64,000 bases of DNA from Cordia subcordata (GCA_028554755.1 JAPTOF010000017.1:5208001-5272000), one strand, 5' to 3'. Positions 12,039 to 24,667 are shown, counted from the first letter of the stretch. A program made the numbers and translations. Notes: generated by a model from the letters alone, not told the origin.

Positions 12039-13739
12039 TATATAAAGGAAGAATAGATGAGGTAGAGAGAAAACTGGAGGCCCATTGGCCGTGTTGAATG
12101 TTTCCGCGTGCTTAATAATCAGCTGGTTTGAAAGTAAGAAAAGCCAATAGTCTATTGAGGATACATACATGTGCATGGACATGAAACGGGAAAATGGTTA
12201 TTCACTTATTCCACTTGACTCGTTGGCCCATTATTACTCCTTGTAGCGATCTTTGTTTCTTCATTTTCAGTCATGGTGGTCCATCTAGACTTTTTTTTTT
12301 TTTTGGGTTAAATAAAGATTTGCACTTTGTTATAGCAAAATTTACAACGTATTCTGTGCAATGTACAGGGTCAAACACTAGTGTGTGTGTATATATATAT
12401 AGATATATATATTCAAACTTTCTCTTTAGTTTTTTTCTAAAAATATTTCAGATTTTGAAATTAGTTAAATACTTGTCTTTGACTTTCTTTTTGTAGTATT
12501 AGTCAAAATATATTCACAAATGAAATATTTGTATTTGGGCATCAAAACACAGTTACAAAATAAAAAACCAAACAAGTCCTAGGAGGATATACAAAACAAA
12601 TCAAGAACTAGAGCCAAAACAAAAGAGTAAATATCAAAAGGCATGAAACAGAACCACTCAACCAAGGTTGAAGTAAGAGAGTCAAGAGTAAAGGGATGGA
12701 TGACCTTGGAGGAAATTCTAAATAGTTGCACTCGCGCCTGATTTTTCCCTAGAATTCTCGTTCTTATTAACCATATCATTTCTTGCATCCGCATATTCTA
12801 CATTCTCATTATCTTCACACACACGCACACATATATATCATTGAGTAAATCAAATTTGCTATAATTAAGGCCCTTAGATTTCTGAGTAGTTTGAGGTGAG
12901 GTGGAGGTGGAAGTGCAACCAATGTAACCTAACTAAGTCCATGACACGTCTATAATTAAACCAAGAACCAATTAAAGGAGAATTTCATTTAACTCTCTTT
13001 TCTTTCTTCTTGTGTGGTTCCCAAAAGATCTTTATCCAGTGACAAAAAAGAAAAGGATATATATATATATTCCATCGAAATTTATTCCTTGCTTTTGTTT
13101 GAATATTTCATTATACAAGCATTTTATAGTATGATGAAATACATATAAATTTAGATAAAAACTTAAATTTTTTATTATCACTTATTACTAAAAATTTCTA
13201 GATTTAGCAAAAGAATTGTAGCTTTTCTAAAGAGTGTAACATTCTACCTGTTAATATTAGATTAACATTCCATTGATATAAAACTTTCCATTTTCAATCA
13301 CTCTCACATTAAATTTAACATTTTTATTTGTTCATTATTTTAAAAAATGAGTTATATTTAATGGGAGAATGACTAATATTAATAAATTTTTATATACGTA
13401 AAATCATTTAATAAATTTTAATAAATGCAACATTATACCCGTTAAAAAACCAAAACAACTAATTGTGACAAAGATCGTTTCCCTTTTCTGCATTATGATT
13501 GTGACAAGATCAATGGAAAGGAAGACATACTATATAACACGAATAAGTAAGCTATTATGGGTTTGGCAAAAAAGAAAATTATTGAACTTATTAAAGTTTT
13601 CTATGTAGTCACGTCAGCGTTACAGCATGCGTAAAAGAATTGGTGAAAAACCAGGGCCCCAACCCCATGTTTTTTAAACAAAACCACTGACGACATCGAA
13701 AATACCAGAAAAGACGTGGTGAAATTTCTAATTTCATTT
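12038..13739. other. Intergenic, no gene seen
   Basis: This is AT-rich sequence with a short TG/TA tract near 12381-12410. The phrase CCAAACAAGTCCTAG near 12568 resembles one MITE terminus, but I found no partner end. No recognisable coding region is present. Confidence 0.5.
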
Positions 13740-13747
13740 TATTATAA
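13740..13747 (+). promoter_or_regulatory. Candidate TATA box for the small gene at 13902
   Basis: TTATTATAAACG lies about 160 bp before the ATG at 13902, a plausible spacing for a plant core promoter with a 5' leader. The call rests on sequence and position alone. Confidence 0.35.
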
Positions 13748-13901
13748 ACGCCTAAAAAGGCATGCAAACTTTTCAATATGCAGTTAGCCAGGTGTTTCAA
13801 ATCCTCAGCAGAATCACTAGTTAAACACAACTCTCGGATCACATATTCTTTATACTTAAACCTTGAATGCACAAAGTTTTTATGAGCTCTTTGAGAAGTA
13901 T

Positions 13902-14132
13902 ATGATCAGAGAATTTGCAAAGAAGAGTGAAGAAGATATATTGATGATGGCCAGAACAAACCCTTCTGTAGGGAGGCAGAACTGGTTGGAATCCGGCAAC
14001 CGGAGTCATGTCCGACGGGTTTCCGGCGACGGCGGAGCACCAATCAAGAAGGTTGTGAGCAAAGATGAACAGAAGCGCAGGATGAGGGAAGCTGAGAAAG
14101 TTATAATGCATCTTATCTTTTGGGGACCCAAG

Positions 14133-14135
<3 letters not shown>
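13902..14135 (+). CDS. Small basic protein with WGP-type C-terminus (tentative wound-responsive-like)
   Basis: This 77-residue frame starts at the ATG at 13902. An upstream in-frame extension to about 13863 has no ATG. The protein is hydrophilic and basic, with KKSEEDILMMA, then NPSVGRQNWLESGNRSHV, then a charged helix-prone segment (SKDEQKRRMREAEKV), and ends IMHLIFWGPK. A short C-terminal hydrophobic stretch ending in WGP is the signature of wound-responsive DUF3774 peptides (…YLSCWGPN). The N-terminal CRWNY motif of that family is absent, so membership is uncertain. There is no signal peptide and no membrane segment. The stop is followed at once by a (TA)n tract (14139-14167). The real gene could have an upstream exon. 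Function unknown. Confidence 0.45.
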
Positions 14136-14169
<34 letters not shown>

Positions 14170-16400
14170 CGTGTTTAATTTTTTACCTCTCATTTTCTCA
14201 GGGAGAAAGCTTTTGTGTTAGTCTCTTGCGGACGTCTACGTATAAGTATAGTGTACTGTACATATTCTTATGAGGGGTTAGATCATGAATACAAGCAATG
14301 TGTCGCTTATTTGAAGTATGATACTAGTATTTACAGTCTTTATTTTTTTATTATATTATTTAATATATTTACAGATAATATTACTAATTTCATTGACTCG
14401 AATGGTTATCATAACTATTTCTTAGTTCTTTTCGTCATAATATTTTCTCTTCCTAATTCTACCAGAAGCCAAAAAAGAGAAGTGTCAGCCCAAAGTGTTG
14501 GCCAATCGAAAATAGATCCAGATCAATTCTTTTTCTTTCTGACGTACAAAGGCATATGCCACATCTATTACTCAAAAAGATATGTCTTGTTATCATACTA
14601 AGAGAGTTTTTGGCTTTACTTATTTGATATTTATAAATATTTAAATAATAATAAAAGTACATAAAATAGTACTTTTTTTTTTAGTACCGATAAACATTCA
14701 AAATAAATAAAACCAAACCACCTCAAACTAAAATTCAGCTGACTCCCTGTATTTATTTATTTTTGAATCTCATTTGCACGTTCTCTCTTTATTAATGCAA
14801 ATTGGCCCTTTTCTCAAAGTTTATTTGCTTTTCCCACAATACAATCGAAGAGGAATAAATGAGGATTTTGTTCCCCAACCTGGCCCCCCCTCCCCCCGGG
14901 CCCCCCGCGGCGTCCCTTTTAAGGCTCATTTGCTTTATACAATGACATTAACCCCCTCTATATTATTTATAAACGAATTAAAGAAGTTTCGACGTACAAG
15001 GTGAAGCGTAATATCGGCTTTACAGAAAAGCACCAGTAGTATTGCTTGATTTGGAATGTAACCTGAAAAGTTTCAATTATAATCATCAAGTACTTTGGGT
15101 TCGGTTTTAAGACCTTAACATTTGTAGTTGCAAGAGTGACCTTATAATATGGTTCCTTATAAAGTGTTCATTTATTAAATATTATGTTTTTTCTGTACAT
15201 GAATAATACATATTTATTTAGACACAATGTATATTTGTTTACTATTTCTGACTATTTGTTCATTAATTTACAACTATTTGTTCACTGACTTTTATATATA
15301 CATAAATATTTGTTTATTACTTTATAACTATTTATTTACTGTTTTTACACACATAAAAACACAAATATAAACACGTTTATTTGTTCATTAGTTTACATAT
15401 ATTTGTTTACCATTCCACATATATTTATTCACCTTTCTACATATATTTGTTCACCACTCTCTTACAGACATAGACATATGCAAATGCATCAAATATTTAT
15501 TTACTACCCTACAACTATTTGTTCATTTACTGATATATATATATATATATATGTATATCTAATATTTGTTCATTATTCATAACTATTTGTTGACCCCATA
15601 TGTTTTGATACTTGAAGGTAAGGCACATTTTAATGTTAGATTGAGTTTGAAGTGTTCAAGCACCATGTAAGATGTACGGTTAGAATCGTGACGAGGAAAG
15701 AAAGAGATCAGTAGTTGCAGTGCGACGGAATGATGCTGGAATCTTCGCCGGCGTGAGGAAGAAGACGACGAGCTTTAATGGTGAATCGACATTTAGGAAG
15801 TTTTTTTTTAACATGGTGCATATTATTTCGATTAGTGAAAAAAAGGCGAATTTTATGATGGTCTTCGTTCTGTGTGAAATGATTGATGGTGTCATCGGTG
15901 AAGTAAAGAAGAAAAGAAGAGAAGAGAAAGTGATGAGAGAGAAGAACAAAGAGAAAGAAAGGAGAGGAAAAGAGAGAGATTGAAAATGCGTTGGTCTATT
16001 AGCTTTTTTTTTTTTTTTTAATAACAAGTGAAGAGCACAGTGCTCCACAGGAATACTATACTAAAGGAACATTATATAATTTGTGTTGTAAGACATTAAT
16101 ATTTGTTTTTGCTAGAGGTTTGGTCTATTTAATTAGATTGTGCTTGAAAATTGATGGTAAATTATTAAATTAATTAGATAATAAAGCAATACTATTTAAG
16201 CTTTCTCAATCAAAAGAAAAAGAAAATTATATTGATTAACGAAGGACATTATAGGCCTTGTGAAAGAATTTGTGACATACTTTTGAATGTTCAAAAAATA
16301 TTATGATGGTGTTGTGTTAGCATTTATATGGTAATCTTGATTTTGTTATTAGTTTTTATGTATTTAATATATTATTTATTATGTGTGTGTACATATATAC

Positions 16401-16436
<36 letters not shown>
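14136..16436. other. Intergenic with simple repeats, no gene seen
   Basis: The interval contains a (TA)n tract (14139-14167), a C-rich block (14884-14916), a TTTGTTCA-rich degenerate tandem repeat (about 15180-15600), a purine-rich stretch (15900-15980) and an ACAT/AT tract (16390-16436). Open frames at 15680-16048 on both strands overlap the purine-rich stretch and show no domain. Confidence 0.55.
15180..15600. repeat. Degenerate minisatellite of TTTGTTCA-type units
   Basis: Variants of ATATATTTGTTCAC / AACTATTTGTTCATTA recur about every 20-35 bases (for example near 15234, 15258, 15407, 15447, 15515 and 15585). Units are too diverged for a strict period by eye. Confidence 0.6.
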
Positions 16437-16437
<1 letters not shown>

Positions 16438-16899
16438 GCTAAGAAAGCAAGGATGATTTCATTGATGAAATATGAATATGTACAAAGTAACACCAAAACT
16501 AGTCAAAATACCTAATCATGTCAGGTACTGTATAAACATTTAATGCTTGATAAATGCTTTTATTAGTTCTACTATTTCTAAACCCTATCCTGTTATATAA
16601 AATATGCTTGACATCAAATTTAATAACAATAAAAACCTGATCTTCGTTCAAGGCTACTGTATCATGAATTCGGTTGTTTCTCTCTCTTCATCAATGGTAG
16701 GTAGCAGCTTCAAAAAAAATTTGGTCATGACCTCCTTCAAAGATGAACCATGATATTTGCGTTCCAACCACAAACCAATATCCTTCCACGAAAAAAATCC
16801 AATGTGGGCCCTTAAGCAGCTTCATTCCTTTCCTCCAAACTCTACGAGTAAAGTAGCATTCAAAGAAAAGATGGCTATGATCCTTAATGCAATTTCGAC

Positions 16900-19075
16900 A
16901 AAAGTTACATAATAGGTCAACTTATAGACCCAAGAGAGCATACCAAGTTCAGTGGGGTTTCTAGTTGAGAAACATAAGTCAACTATAGAAAGTGTGCCTA
17001 GGATTAGCTTCCTTGAACTAAACTAATTTGTGCCACCTAACCTTTAGATGTCTCTTATGGATGGCTTTTCAGGTAGAATAGGTGCTGAATTTATCATTAG
17101 AATCAGGTAGCCAAGTAATAGAGTCTTCCTTTTGGATGTCAGGAACAATAGTGCAAATAGCTGCAAAAATGAAATGAAAAAGTAGTGAATGTGGCCAAGA
17201 CTAGGAATCTCCAGTGGTGAAGTCTGCAATTCTATCATCCAAATTACCCCCATAATTCAGGATAAGATCATACCCAAAAAAATTTTCCAAAATACCAAGA
17301 GGGTGCCAGAAATCCTTCCAAAATAAAGTGGCCTGACCATTCCCAATCTTATGGAGCACAGCACCCCTCATTTTTTCTCTAAGCTTCAACATTTTCTTCT
17401 AATATCAGGCAATATCTGCTTGGACAGGGTCCTTCCAGATGCTAGATCTACGAAGATGATACGCATAAACCCATCTAATCCATATGGACTTTTGATTAGT
17501 AATGATCCTCCATAAGTAGGCCATAGTGCTTGCACAATTTGCATTGTAGATGCCTTTAATATCTAGACCATTTTCGCTCTTTGGCTACAAATGTCTCGCC
17601 ATGCAACCTTAGATAGGGACTTCACCCCAGATTTTCCACCCCAAAGGAAACTAGCAAGTTTACTTTCAATCATCTTAATAACCTCTCTGGGTAACAAAAA
17701 CATACAGCCCTAATATGTTTGGCTATTGAAAAAGACTGAACCAATGAGTTGTTTCCTTCCCACAATTGAGAGCCATCTCAGAGACGAAGAATCAATTCTT
17801 TGAAGAATTTTATCAATAAGTTCCATACAGTGTTGTCTAACAAACTTTCTCGAAATTAAGGGAACCTCTAAGTATTTGGCAGGAAATCTACCAAGCCTGA
17901 AACCCAAGTGCTGTTGTATACTATCAATCAAGTTTTGTTGGCAACCCTTAAAAAAATTTCACACTTGTCTCTGTTAATTTGCATACCTAAGAGCTCTTGA
18001 AAAAGCTGAAGGCCTCTTTTAATAGTGTTTAGTGATCCTAGGTTAGCTTTAGAGAAAAGAAGGATGTCATTAGCAAAACTAATTGTGTCAATCTAATTCT
18101 TTTGCTTTTTGGGTGGAAAGAAAAATCTTTGGAAGTAACCATCTTCTTAAGAATAGAGGAGAACATGTTCATACCAAGGACAAAAAGATAAAGGAAATGG
18201 GATCCCTTTGTCTTATATCCTTTGTGGTTATAAAAATACCATGATTGCAGCCATTTAGCAAGATAGAGACCATAGGAGTGCTAATGCAAACATCCATTTA
18301 TCTGATAAAGATATCCAGGAAGTTATGAGCCTTTAAGATTGCTAAGATAAAGTCCCACTGGATTAGATCATAAACCTTCCGCAAATTAGTTTTGATAATA
18401 CATCGAGGGTAGCCCCTTTTCCGATCGTAGCCCTTAGCCAATTCTTGTCTAATATGAATGTTATCAGAGATACATCGCCTTTTTACAAAAGCTCCTTGCT
18501 TTTTTGAGATAATACCTGGTAGAATTGCTTGGAGTTTATTAGAGATAATTTTCGTAATAACCTTATAAAGGGTATTGCAGTAGGCTATTGGATGAAATTC
18601 ATTAATATTAATCGGGTTTTGGACCTTTGGCACCAGAGTAAGGGAGGTAGCATTCCATTCCTTAAGAAGTTAACTCGATGCAAAAAAAGATTTAACTGCC
18701 TTAATCATATCAGCTCTAATAATATGCCACAATTTCTTAAAGAAAAAAGCATTAAATCTTATTATAGTTAATATAAGAAAATGCATTCTTGACTTCCTCT
18801 GAAGAGACTGGAGCAATGAGGCGAGCCCCATCCTGAGGATCAATTTTGAAGTCTATCAATCGCTCAATATTAGCCAACCTACCAGAGTCCATCTGATTAT
18901 TAATTCGCAGGAGATCCCTAAAGAAATCCATCGCTTCATCCTCAATATTTGCTTTGTTGGTTAGGACCTTCCTATCTCTGCTAGAGATTCTATTAACAGC
19001 CTGCCTTACTGCTCGGCCCTTAGCCACTTTAAAGAAAAAGGCCGAATTCTTATCACCATGATTGAGATATCAGTC
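16900..19075 (-). pseudogene. LINE ORF2 remnants (reverse transcriptase, zf-RVT)
   Basis: Segments in order on the minus strand are: GDKNSAFFFKVAKGRAVRQ (pre-RT linker, near 19060); PVSSEEVKNAFSYIN; INEFHPIAYCNTLYKVITK and GAFVKRRCISDNI (RT fingers); a region near 18080 reading SFANDILLFSK, where the catalytic ADD is changed to AND; then FPAKYLEVPLISR, LRWLSIVGRKQLI, and finally HKIGNGQATLFWKDFW (zf-RVT region, near 17340). Stops and frame changes separate the pieces. ORF2 normally nicks the target and copies element RNA. This copy lacks the endonuclease and an intact RT active site. Confidence 0.8.
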
Positions 19076-19246
19076 TGAATTGGATACCTTGCTGCACTTG
19101 CCGCACATCCAACTCCATCAATTGTCTAATATTCAGTAAGCACATTCCACAATCTTGTCCAAATTGGCACTTTATCAAATCTAAATTTTAGTGGCTTTAT
19201 TCTAGGTTGTCATTTACGGAGAAGAAGTGGGTTGATGATTAATATG

Positions 19247-19919
19247 CTAGAGCTGGTCTAGCACTTCCAAGCACACCTTCTCATTCTGCATCTTGAAATA
19301 AACCAAGCCAACATCCATGGATTTCACTTCAACTTTACCGAAGTGCTTCCATTGATTTTCCATAAAATTCTTGATCTGATAATAAGGAAGGGGGTTACGT
19401 AAAAATTGACCTACAACGGAATTTTTCCATAGGGCAATCCCTTTTTCTCGAACAATATCTAGTAGAATCGCCTTAATCTTTCCATTGACAATTGTAGGCT
19501 TAAAGTACCTCAATTTAACCTCTTCTCTAGCCTTATTTTCAAATAGGTTCAACCACTCTAGAGTATGATTATTGCACTCCATGCTCTGATTAGTACTGGG
19601 ATTACCCTCAATCTACTCTGAGGAGATAGTTGTGTTTGGGTTTTCCCCTTCTTTCATGGTCACTGGGACATTAGTCAGCTGGTTTGTCAGCTTACCATCA
19701 TCCTTTTGGTTCCCCAATCTTAGCTCTAGGGCTTGTCAAACCTTCAGATCTAGAGAGATCTGGAAAAAATGCTTCATCATCCAAAGCAGGTGCAAACACT
19801 AAAATGTTGTTGGTCTGAGCAGTATTCTTCGTTAACACAGGGGAGTTCTCCATGCCTCTAAAGAAATTAGTAGGGTTAACGACCATCACAGCTGGGAAGT
19901 GATGTTTCTTCTTCACCAT
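19247..19919 (-). pseudogene. LINE ORF1 (DUF4283-like nucleic-acid-binding protein), broken
   Basis: The start at 19919 reads MVKKKHHFPAVMVVNPTNFF. A later part of the same region reads WLNLFENKAREEVKLRYFKP, then GKIKAILLDIVREKG and HFGKVEVKSMDVGLVYFKM. This matches the DUF4283 gag-like domain found in ORF1 of plant L1 elements, which binds element RNA. The region is split between two frames, with a break between 19698 and 19582. The CCHC knuckle usually found further downstream is not seen, and the protein ends at about 19247. Confidence 0.7.
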
Positions 19920-20070
19920 GGAGCAAAGCTACAAAGTACAGAAGTCAGTTGACCAATGAAAGAAGAGAGAAAAAAAAAAGGAAGGAGATAAGGGATCTGT
20001 GAAATGAGAGAAGCAAGGTTGGAGCATGGTGACAGAGCTAACATGCCCCTAGAAAGATGGAGAATAAGAG

Positions 20071-21587
20071 CATTGTGACTTTTTCTTTAGTGATATTATT
20101 AGTTATTTAGCTTCCTTGATACACTTATGCATTTTTTTTTCTTGTTTATCTATTATGTATGATGTATTTGATATACATTATCATTTTTAATTTGAAACTT
20201 TTGTTGTCAATCAATTAGTATTTAAAATAATATCATTATATCTAAATAAAAATAAATATATTCAACAAAATTTAACATTTATTAACAAAAATAATTAATT
20301 CATGTAGATCACAAAATAAAAAGTGCTAATTGATATAAAATTGAATTTTGCAAAAAGAGAGGCAGAGCCCATAACAAAGAGTAACCATAGTAATCAATAA
20401 ACTAGTCTTGAAAAGATATATATTAGCCTTAGGCCTCGAGGACAAAACAAAAAATTCAAAAGAAAATGTGCAAGGGCAAAGGTCATAATCTCTAAAGGGC
20501 AAAAAATAAAACAAAATGCTACTCCTAAGGGTAAGTTCCCTACATCTTCCTCCTAGGAAGCTATTCCACTAAGACATCCACACGTGAGCCGGTATAAAAC
20601 TGTTTGGTGTAAGGGATTCAACCTGAGGCGTGCCGTTCACTCTTGGCTTACATGTTTCAATCTGAACCCTACAAAATAGAGGTTAATAGTATCAAGGCTC
20701 TAGGTTAACCCTATGTATGTCTCAAAATTGCATTGCAGATCGTAGTCACCTCTACTTTGATTATTATTTGACTAGAAGAATCTATAAAAGAAGTAATGAA
20801 GATAGCAAAGGGCCACATTGGATTTCCAATTGAGATGGAATTTGCACTTGGATTGAATGTAAATGCAATGGTTTGCCTTTAAAGGGTTCATCATTGAAGT
20901 CGTTTTTAGAGCAGCTAATGACCATATTAGGAGAGAACACAACAACCGTCTCCATGGCACTACATTGAATGAAGACTAGATTTTTGCTAATACTTCTTCT
21001 AATACCAAACATTTAATGTACAAAGGTAAGGGGTTAAGGTACAATAAAACTAATACCGCTATTTTGCAGGCATGAAATGTAGATATGGATCTCTTGCCTT
21101 GATTCAATCAATTTTTGCCTTTTGATTGGGTGGATCATTGTATAGCTTGACGTTGATTTAATGAAAATGTACTTATTTACTTAACATATATGCACCCGTA
21201 CGCACACACAGAGAAAGAGAGAGAAAGAGAGTAGTATTATCAAGGAGTAGAGTATCATGATATTCCAAGGTCAAATAGAGAGTTGGAGAAAAGCGAGACT
21301 TGGGAAGAACGCTTCGATTTTAAAGAAATTTTGAATTGCTAAACCCAACCTCAATTTTCCTCTACCACTAATAAGCATCTCTATTAAAATTGTCAAAATC
21401 CTTATTCATTTTCTTATTATCAAAGTTAAAATTATTATGAAGCATTAAGCATGTCAAACTTGTTGGAGTGTTGAACATTTTGCCCAAAAGATGGACTAGT
21501 AAGTGGTTATGCATTTAAACACAAGGGTTCCCCCTTTCTTTTCACCTCCACGCATTTTTTAACATCTATATCATATTTGAATTTATA
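20071..21587. other. Intergenic, no gene recognised
   Basis: An open frame at 20782-21012 (minus) has no domain I recognise. The rest is AT-rich, with a short GA-rich tract near 21210-21230. Confidence 0.45.
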
Positions 21588-21600
21588 TCTATAATATATA

Positions 21601-23777
21601 TCTATAATATATATAAAACAATAGCCAAGAGCTATTATTTCGGCAAGCTGATATATACAGACTAAATACATGTCATTTGTCCATAAGACATAAGCTAAAT
21701 GAATGCCACGTGTATTTTTAATTATGAGAATGCAAATTAAAAAATCAAGCAGTAAATTTCACTGAATTTGTTTGTGGCAAAGATTTGTTTTTGGTGAAAA
21801 ATTAAATCCAATCCATTTATGGTAATATTTTTTCTGATAAATAGTTATATCAAATCCATATATCTCGCTTCTTCTATTTATGGCAAATAACATGTATTTA
21901 TTGATACAACGAAAATTGTGAGAATTTTTTTATATTGATTTACATTTCATTTGTTTAATTTATTAAAAGTATTTGTTAATGATAGGTTATGTAAGTTGAT
22001 TTTGTCTTTTTACACGTTTTCAATACACTAGTTTTTTCATTTTTTTAATACAAATTCTTTTTACTGAGTTTCATATTGAACTTATTTCACTTCAATTATT
22101 GCCTACTTTAATTATGGCACCATTTCAGAATATTTTAGAATACTTACTTTCCAATTTTTTTTTAAATTGGAGGTGTCTCTGATTTGTTGAGAGCTTTTAA
22201 CTTTCGATAAATCTTTTTGCAATTTTTAATCCATTCACCAAACATGAAAATATTCTTTTATATGAAATTAATTATTTAAGGATATTTTATTATTAATTGG
22301 AAAGAAAATCTTAAATGTTAACCAAAATGTTTACAAATATCTGAATGATTTGTGTTATTTATTTTGACAATATATATTTCAATAACTTGGAAGAAAAAAT
22401 TTTAAATGGCAAGAGATTCTTAAATTGTGTTAAATGTTTATTAGTCAATGTTACATATAAGTTTGAAACCCGTGTATCACACGAATACATATATAGTGCT
22501 AATAAAATTGAAGCTTTTTATTGCATTTATCCGCTTTTTAATTGTTCTTATTATTAAGCAATGTCATGTGTGTTTGTGTCCGTTTACAATACGTATGATT
22601 GCTTTTCCAGTAAAAAGATATATTTTCCAAGAAGGAATTTTTTCATTTAAAAAAATTAATGTAAACGAATCTAAATCACCAACTCTTACTTTCTTTGATG
22701 CAATTGGTTTACCACTTGAAACAAGTAGAATATGCACATCTTGAATAAATGAGGAGAACAAGGCTAAGAGTTAAGACTAAGAAAATGAGAAAACAAACTC
22801 AAAAAGCTATAACTAGTGGTTTTTGTGCATATAACATACGTTATAGAAATAGATCTATAGAAAATAAAAGTAATTCAAATATTTCGTAACCTTATTTCTT
22901 ATAACAGAGTATATCCGTGCTATGCACAGGAGACTATGTGCTTTTAATATCTTTATTTATTATTAATGTGTTTTATTAAACATCTTTATTTATTATTTAA
23001 AAATTGAACATTTTAAAAATCTAAAAACTAAAAAATTAGATATAAAAAATAAAAAATTTAAGATTAAAAATTAAAAAAACAAAAAATTCAAACTTTAAAA
23101 ATTAAAACATATAAACTATAAATTATAAAACTTTTAAAGATTTAAAAAATAAAAATTGAAAATTAAAAAATAATTATTTTAGGTTTTGAAATTTCCTATT
23201 TTCTAAAATTTATAAATCTTTAAAATTTTAAAATTTTTAAAATTTTTATTTTTATTTTTTATTTTTAAGTCTTTTATTTTTAATTTTTTAAATGATATCC
23301 TTTAATTTTTATTTTTGTATTTTTAAGTTTTCTAAATTTTTAATTTTTTATTCTCTAATTTTCTGATTTCATAATTACACAAATTAAGTTATATGTCTAA
23401 ATGAGGATATTTTGATGCAAAAGTATAGCAAATTCTAACATTTGACATCCATACATGCAAGAAAAGGAAAGTGTAATATGCACTCTTTGTTAACTATGAT
23501 AAAAAAAGTTAAGGTTCGAAATTATGTGTCACTTACTTATATAAACCACAAAAAGTAATGTGCATTTTACCTTTCTTGACAATAATACACTTACACAATT
23601 TTCAAATTTATAATATTGCTAAGTATTTTAATATAAATTTATCATATTATTCTAAAACATTATCCCATCATATATCGTCTGTTTGAGTGAATCATAAAAA
23701 AATATACTTATATATTAATAATTAACATGAAATGTAATTAATTTTGCGTCCGTGCAAAAGCATGGGTTCTATACTGG
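21601..23777 (+). mobile_element. Non-autonomous Helitron-like element
   Basis: The 5' end begins TCTATAATATATATAAAAC after an A. An earlier partial copy of the same 13 bp starts at 21588, so the start could be there. The 3' end has a hairpin (CCGTGC AAAA GCATGG, about 23746-23764) followed by GTTCTATACTGG and then T. This is the Helitron pattern of a hairpin about 10 bases before CTRR, inserted between A and T. The inside is very AT-rich and has no helicase gene. At about 22985-23190 it is A-rich and at 23210-23370 T-rich. A second hairpin-like CCGTGCTATGCACAGG at about 22914 may mark an older end. Confidence 0.6.
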
Positions 23778-24441
23778 TCTTTATTAAAGATGCAGTTTTA
23801 GCACAGTAGCATTTTTGTTTTTCCATCCAAAACTAGGTCGCCATTTGTTGCTTGCTGATTGGTCCATTGCATGCCAGCGTGTAAGTTGATGCTTATTTTG
23901 TGAAACCCATTTCTTTGCCACATAGATATGCTGCTCCTGTGAAAGTTTACATTTGTATCCCCGTGGAAAATATATGTTCACGTATTTACCCCCAATCGGT
24001 GTCTAAGTTTTCTAATGATGAAACCTTATGCATTCAGTAGCTCTCCAGTTTTGTTTGTTAGTAGGTTACCTAGCTAATTGGAAAAGAAATGAAAGCAACT
24101 GAAAATTTGGATTGCAAAAGACAAATATATCACATAGGAAGAAAAGAAAAGAAGGTTAATTTATTAGTAATTTCTTTCTTATTATTAAAAACTATCATTT
24201 CCTTATTCAATCTAAACACTATTTAGCATGCAACAATGTAAAAGTAAATCAAAAAATTTAATTTAGGCCATAAAAAGTTCAATAAAATATTATTTTTAAT
24301 ATATACAAAATAAATTATTATCAAATTATTAATTAAATTAAAATATTTTAAAATTGATCAATACAATAAATTATCTATATAAATTCATAATATCAAATTT
24401 ATAACAAATGATGCACAAGGCTGTTTGCTAGAATATATTAA
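23778..24441. other. Intergenic, no gene seen
   Basis: No recognisable coding region, RNA gene or element terminus was found between the Helitron-like element and the MITE. Confidence 0.5.
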
Positions 24442-24667
24442 GGGCATGTTTGGATTGATTTTTTTTTCAAGAAAAAGTACCTTTTTTTCTTAAAAAATTA
24501 CATTAAATTTGTAATAATTATTTAATTTGACTTTAAAAAAAACTGAAACTCTGAAAAAGATCAAATACAGCTTTTTTTAGAACCAGAAATTTCAGCTTAT
24601 CAAAAAAGTTATTTTTTAAAAATTATTAAAAAAAACGTTTTTAAAAAAAACCAATCTAAACGAGCCC
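24442..24667. mobile_element. PIF/Harbinger Tourist-like MITE
   Basis: This is a 226-bp element flanked by TAA on both sides (24439-24441 and 24668-24670). Its terminal inverted repeats are GGGCATGTTTGGATTG, and GGGCTCGTTTAGATTG read from the other side. The GGGCnTGTTTGG terminus with a 3-bp TAA duplication is the classic Tourist pattern. No coding capacity. It shares internal sequence with the copy at 11640-11910. Confidence 0.85.

Larger units (their letters stand above)
16437..20070 (-). mobile_element. LINE (L1-type) retrotransposon, internally deleted and decayed
   Basis: Reading on the minus strand, an ORF1-like segment (19919-19247) is followed by ORF2 pieces carrying RT and zf-RVT regions, down to a 3' end near 16437. 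An AT-rich simple repeat (16390-16436) borders that end, as is common at LINE tails. There is no apurinic endonuclease domain between ORF1 and the pre-RT linker, so about 1 kb of a normal element is missing. The 5' end near 20070 is estimated from the leader before ORF1. No clear target duplication was found. Confidence 0.85.

Noticed and set aside
11870..12182. Open frames rich in Tyr/Ile/His
   Set aside because: They are translations of the (TG)n(TA)n microsatellite.
12555..12585. MITE terminus-like CCAAACAAGTCCTAG
   Set aside because: No partner inverted repeat or target duplication was found upstream, so no element is called.
15680..16048. Overlapping open frames on both strands
   Set aside because: They span a purine-rich low-complexity stretch, have no domain, and the frames on the two strands mirror each other.
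20772..21012. Two overlapping minus-strand frames
   Set aside because: They are short, in competing frames, and show no family match. There is not enough support for a gene.
22345..22761. Open frames on both strands inside the Helitron-like element
   Set aside because: They have no Rep/helicase or other domain, and the AT-rich sequence gives such frames by chance.
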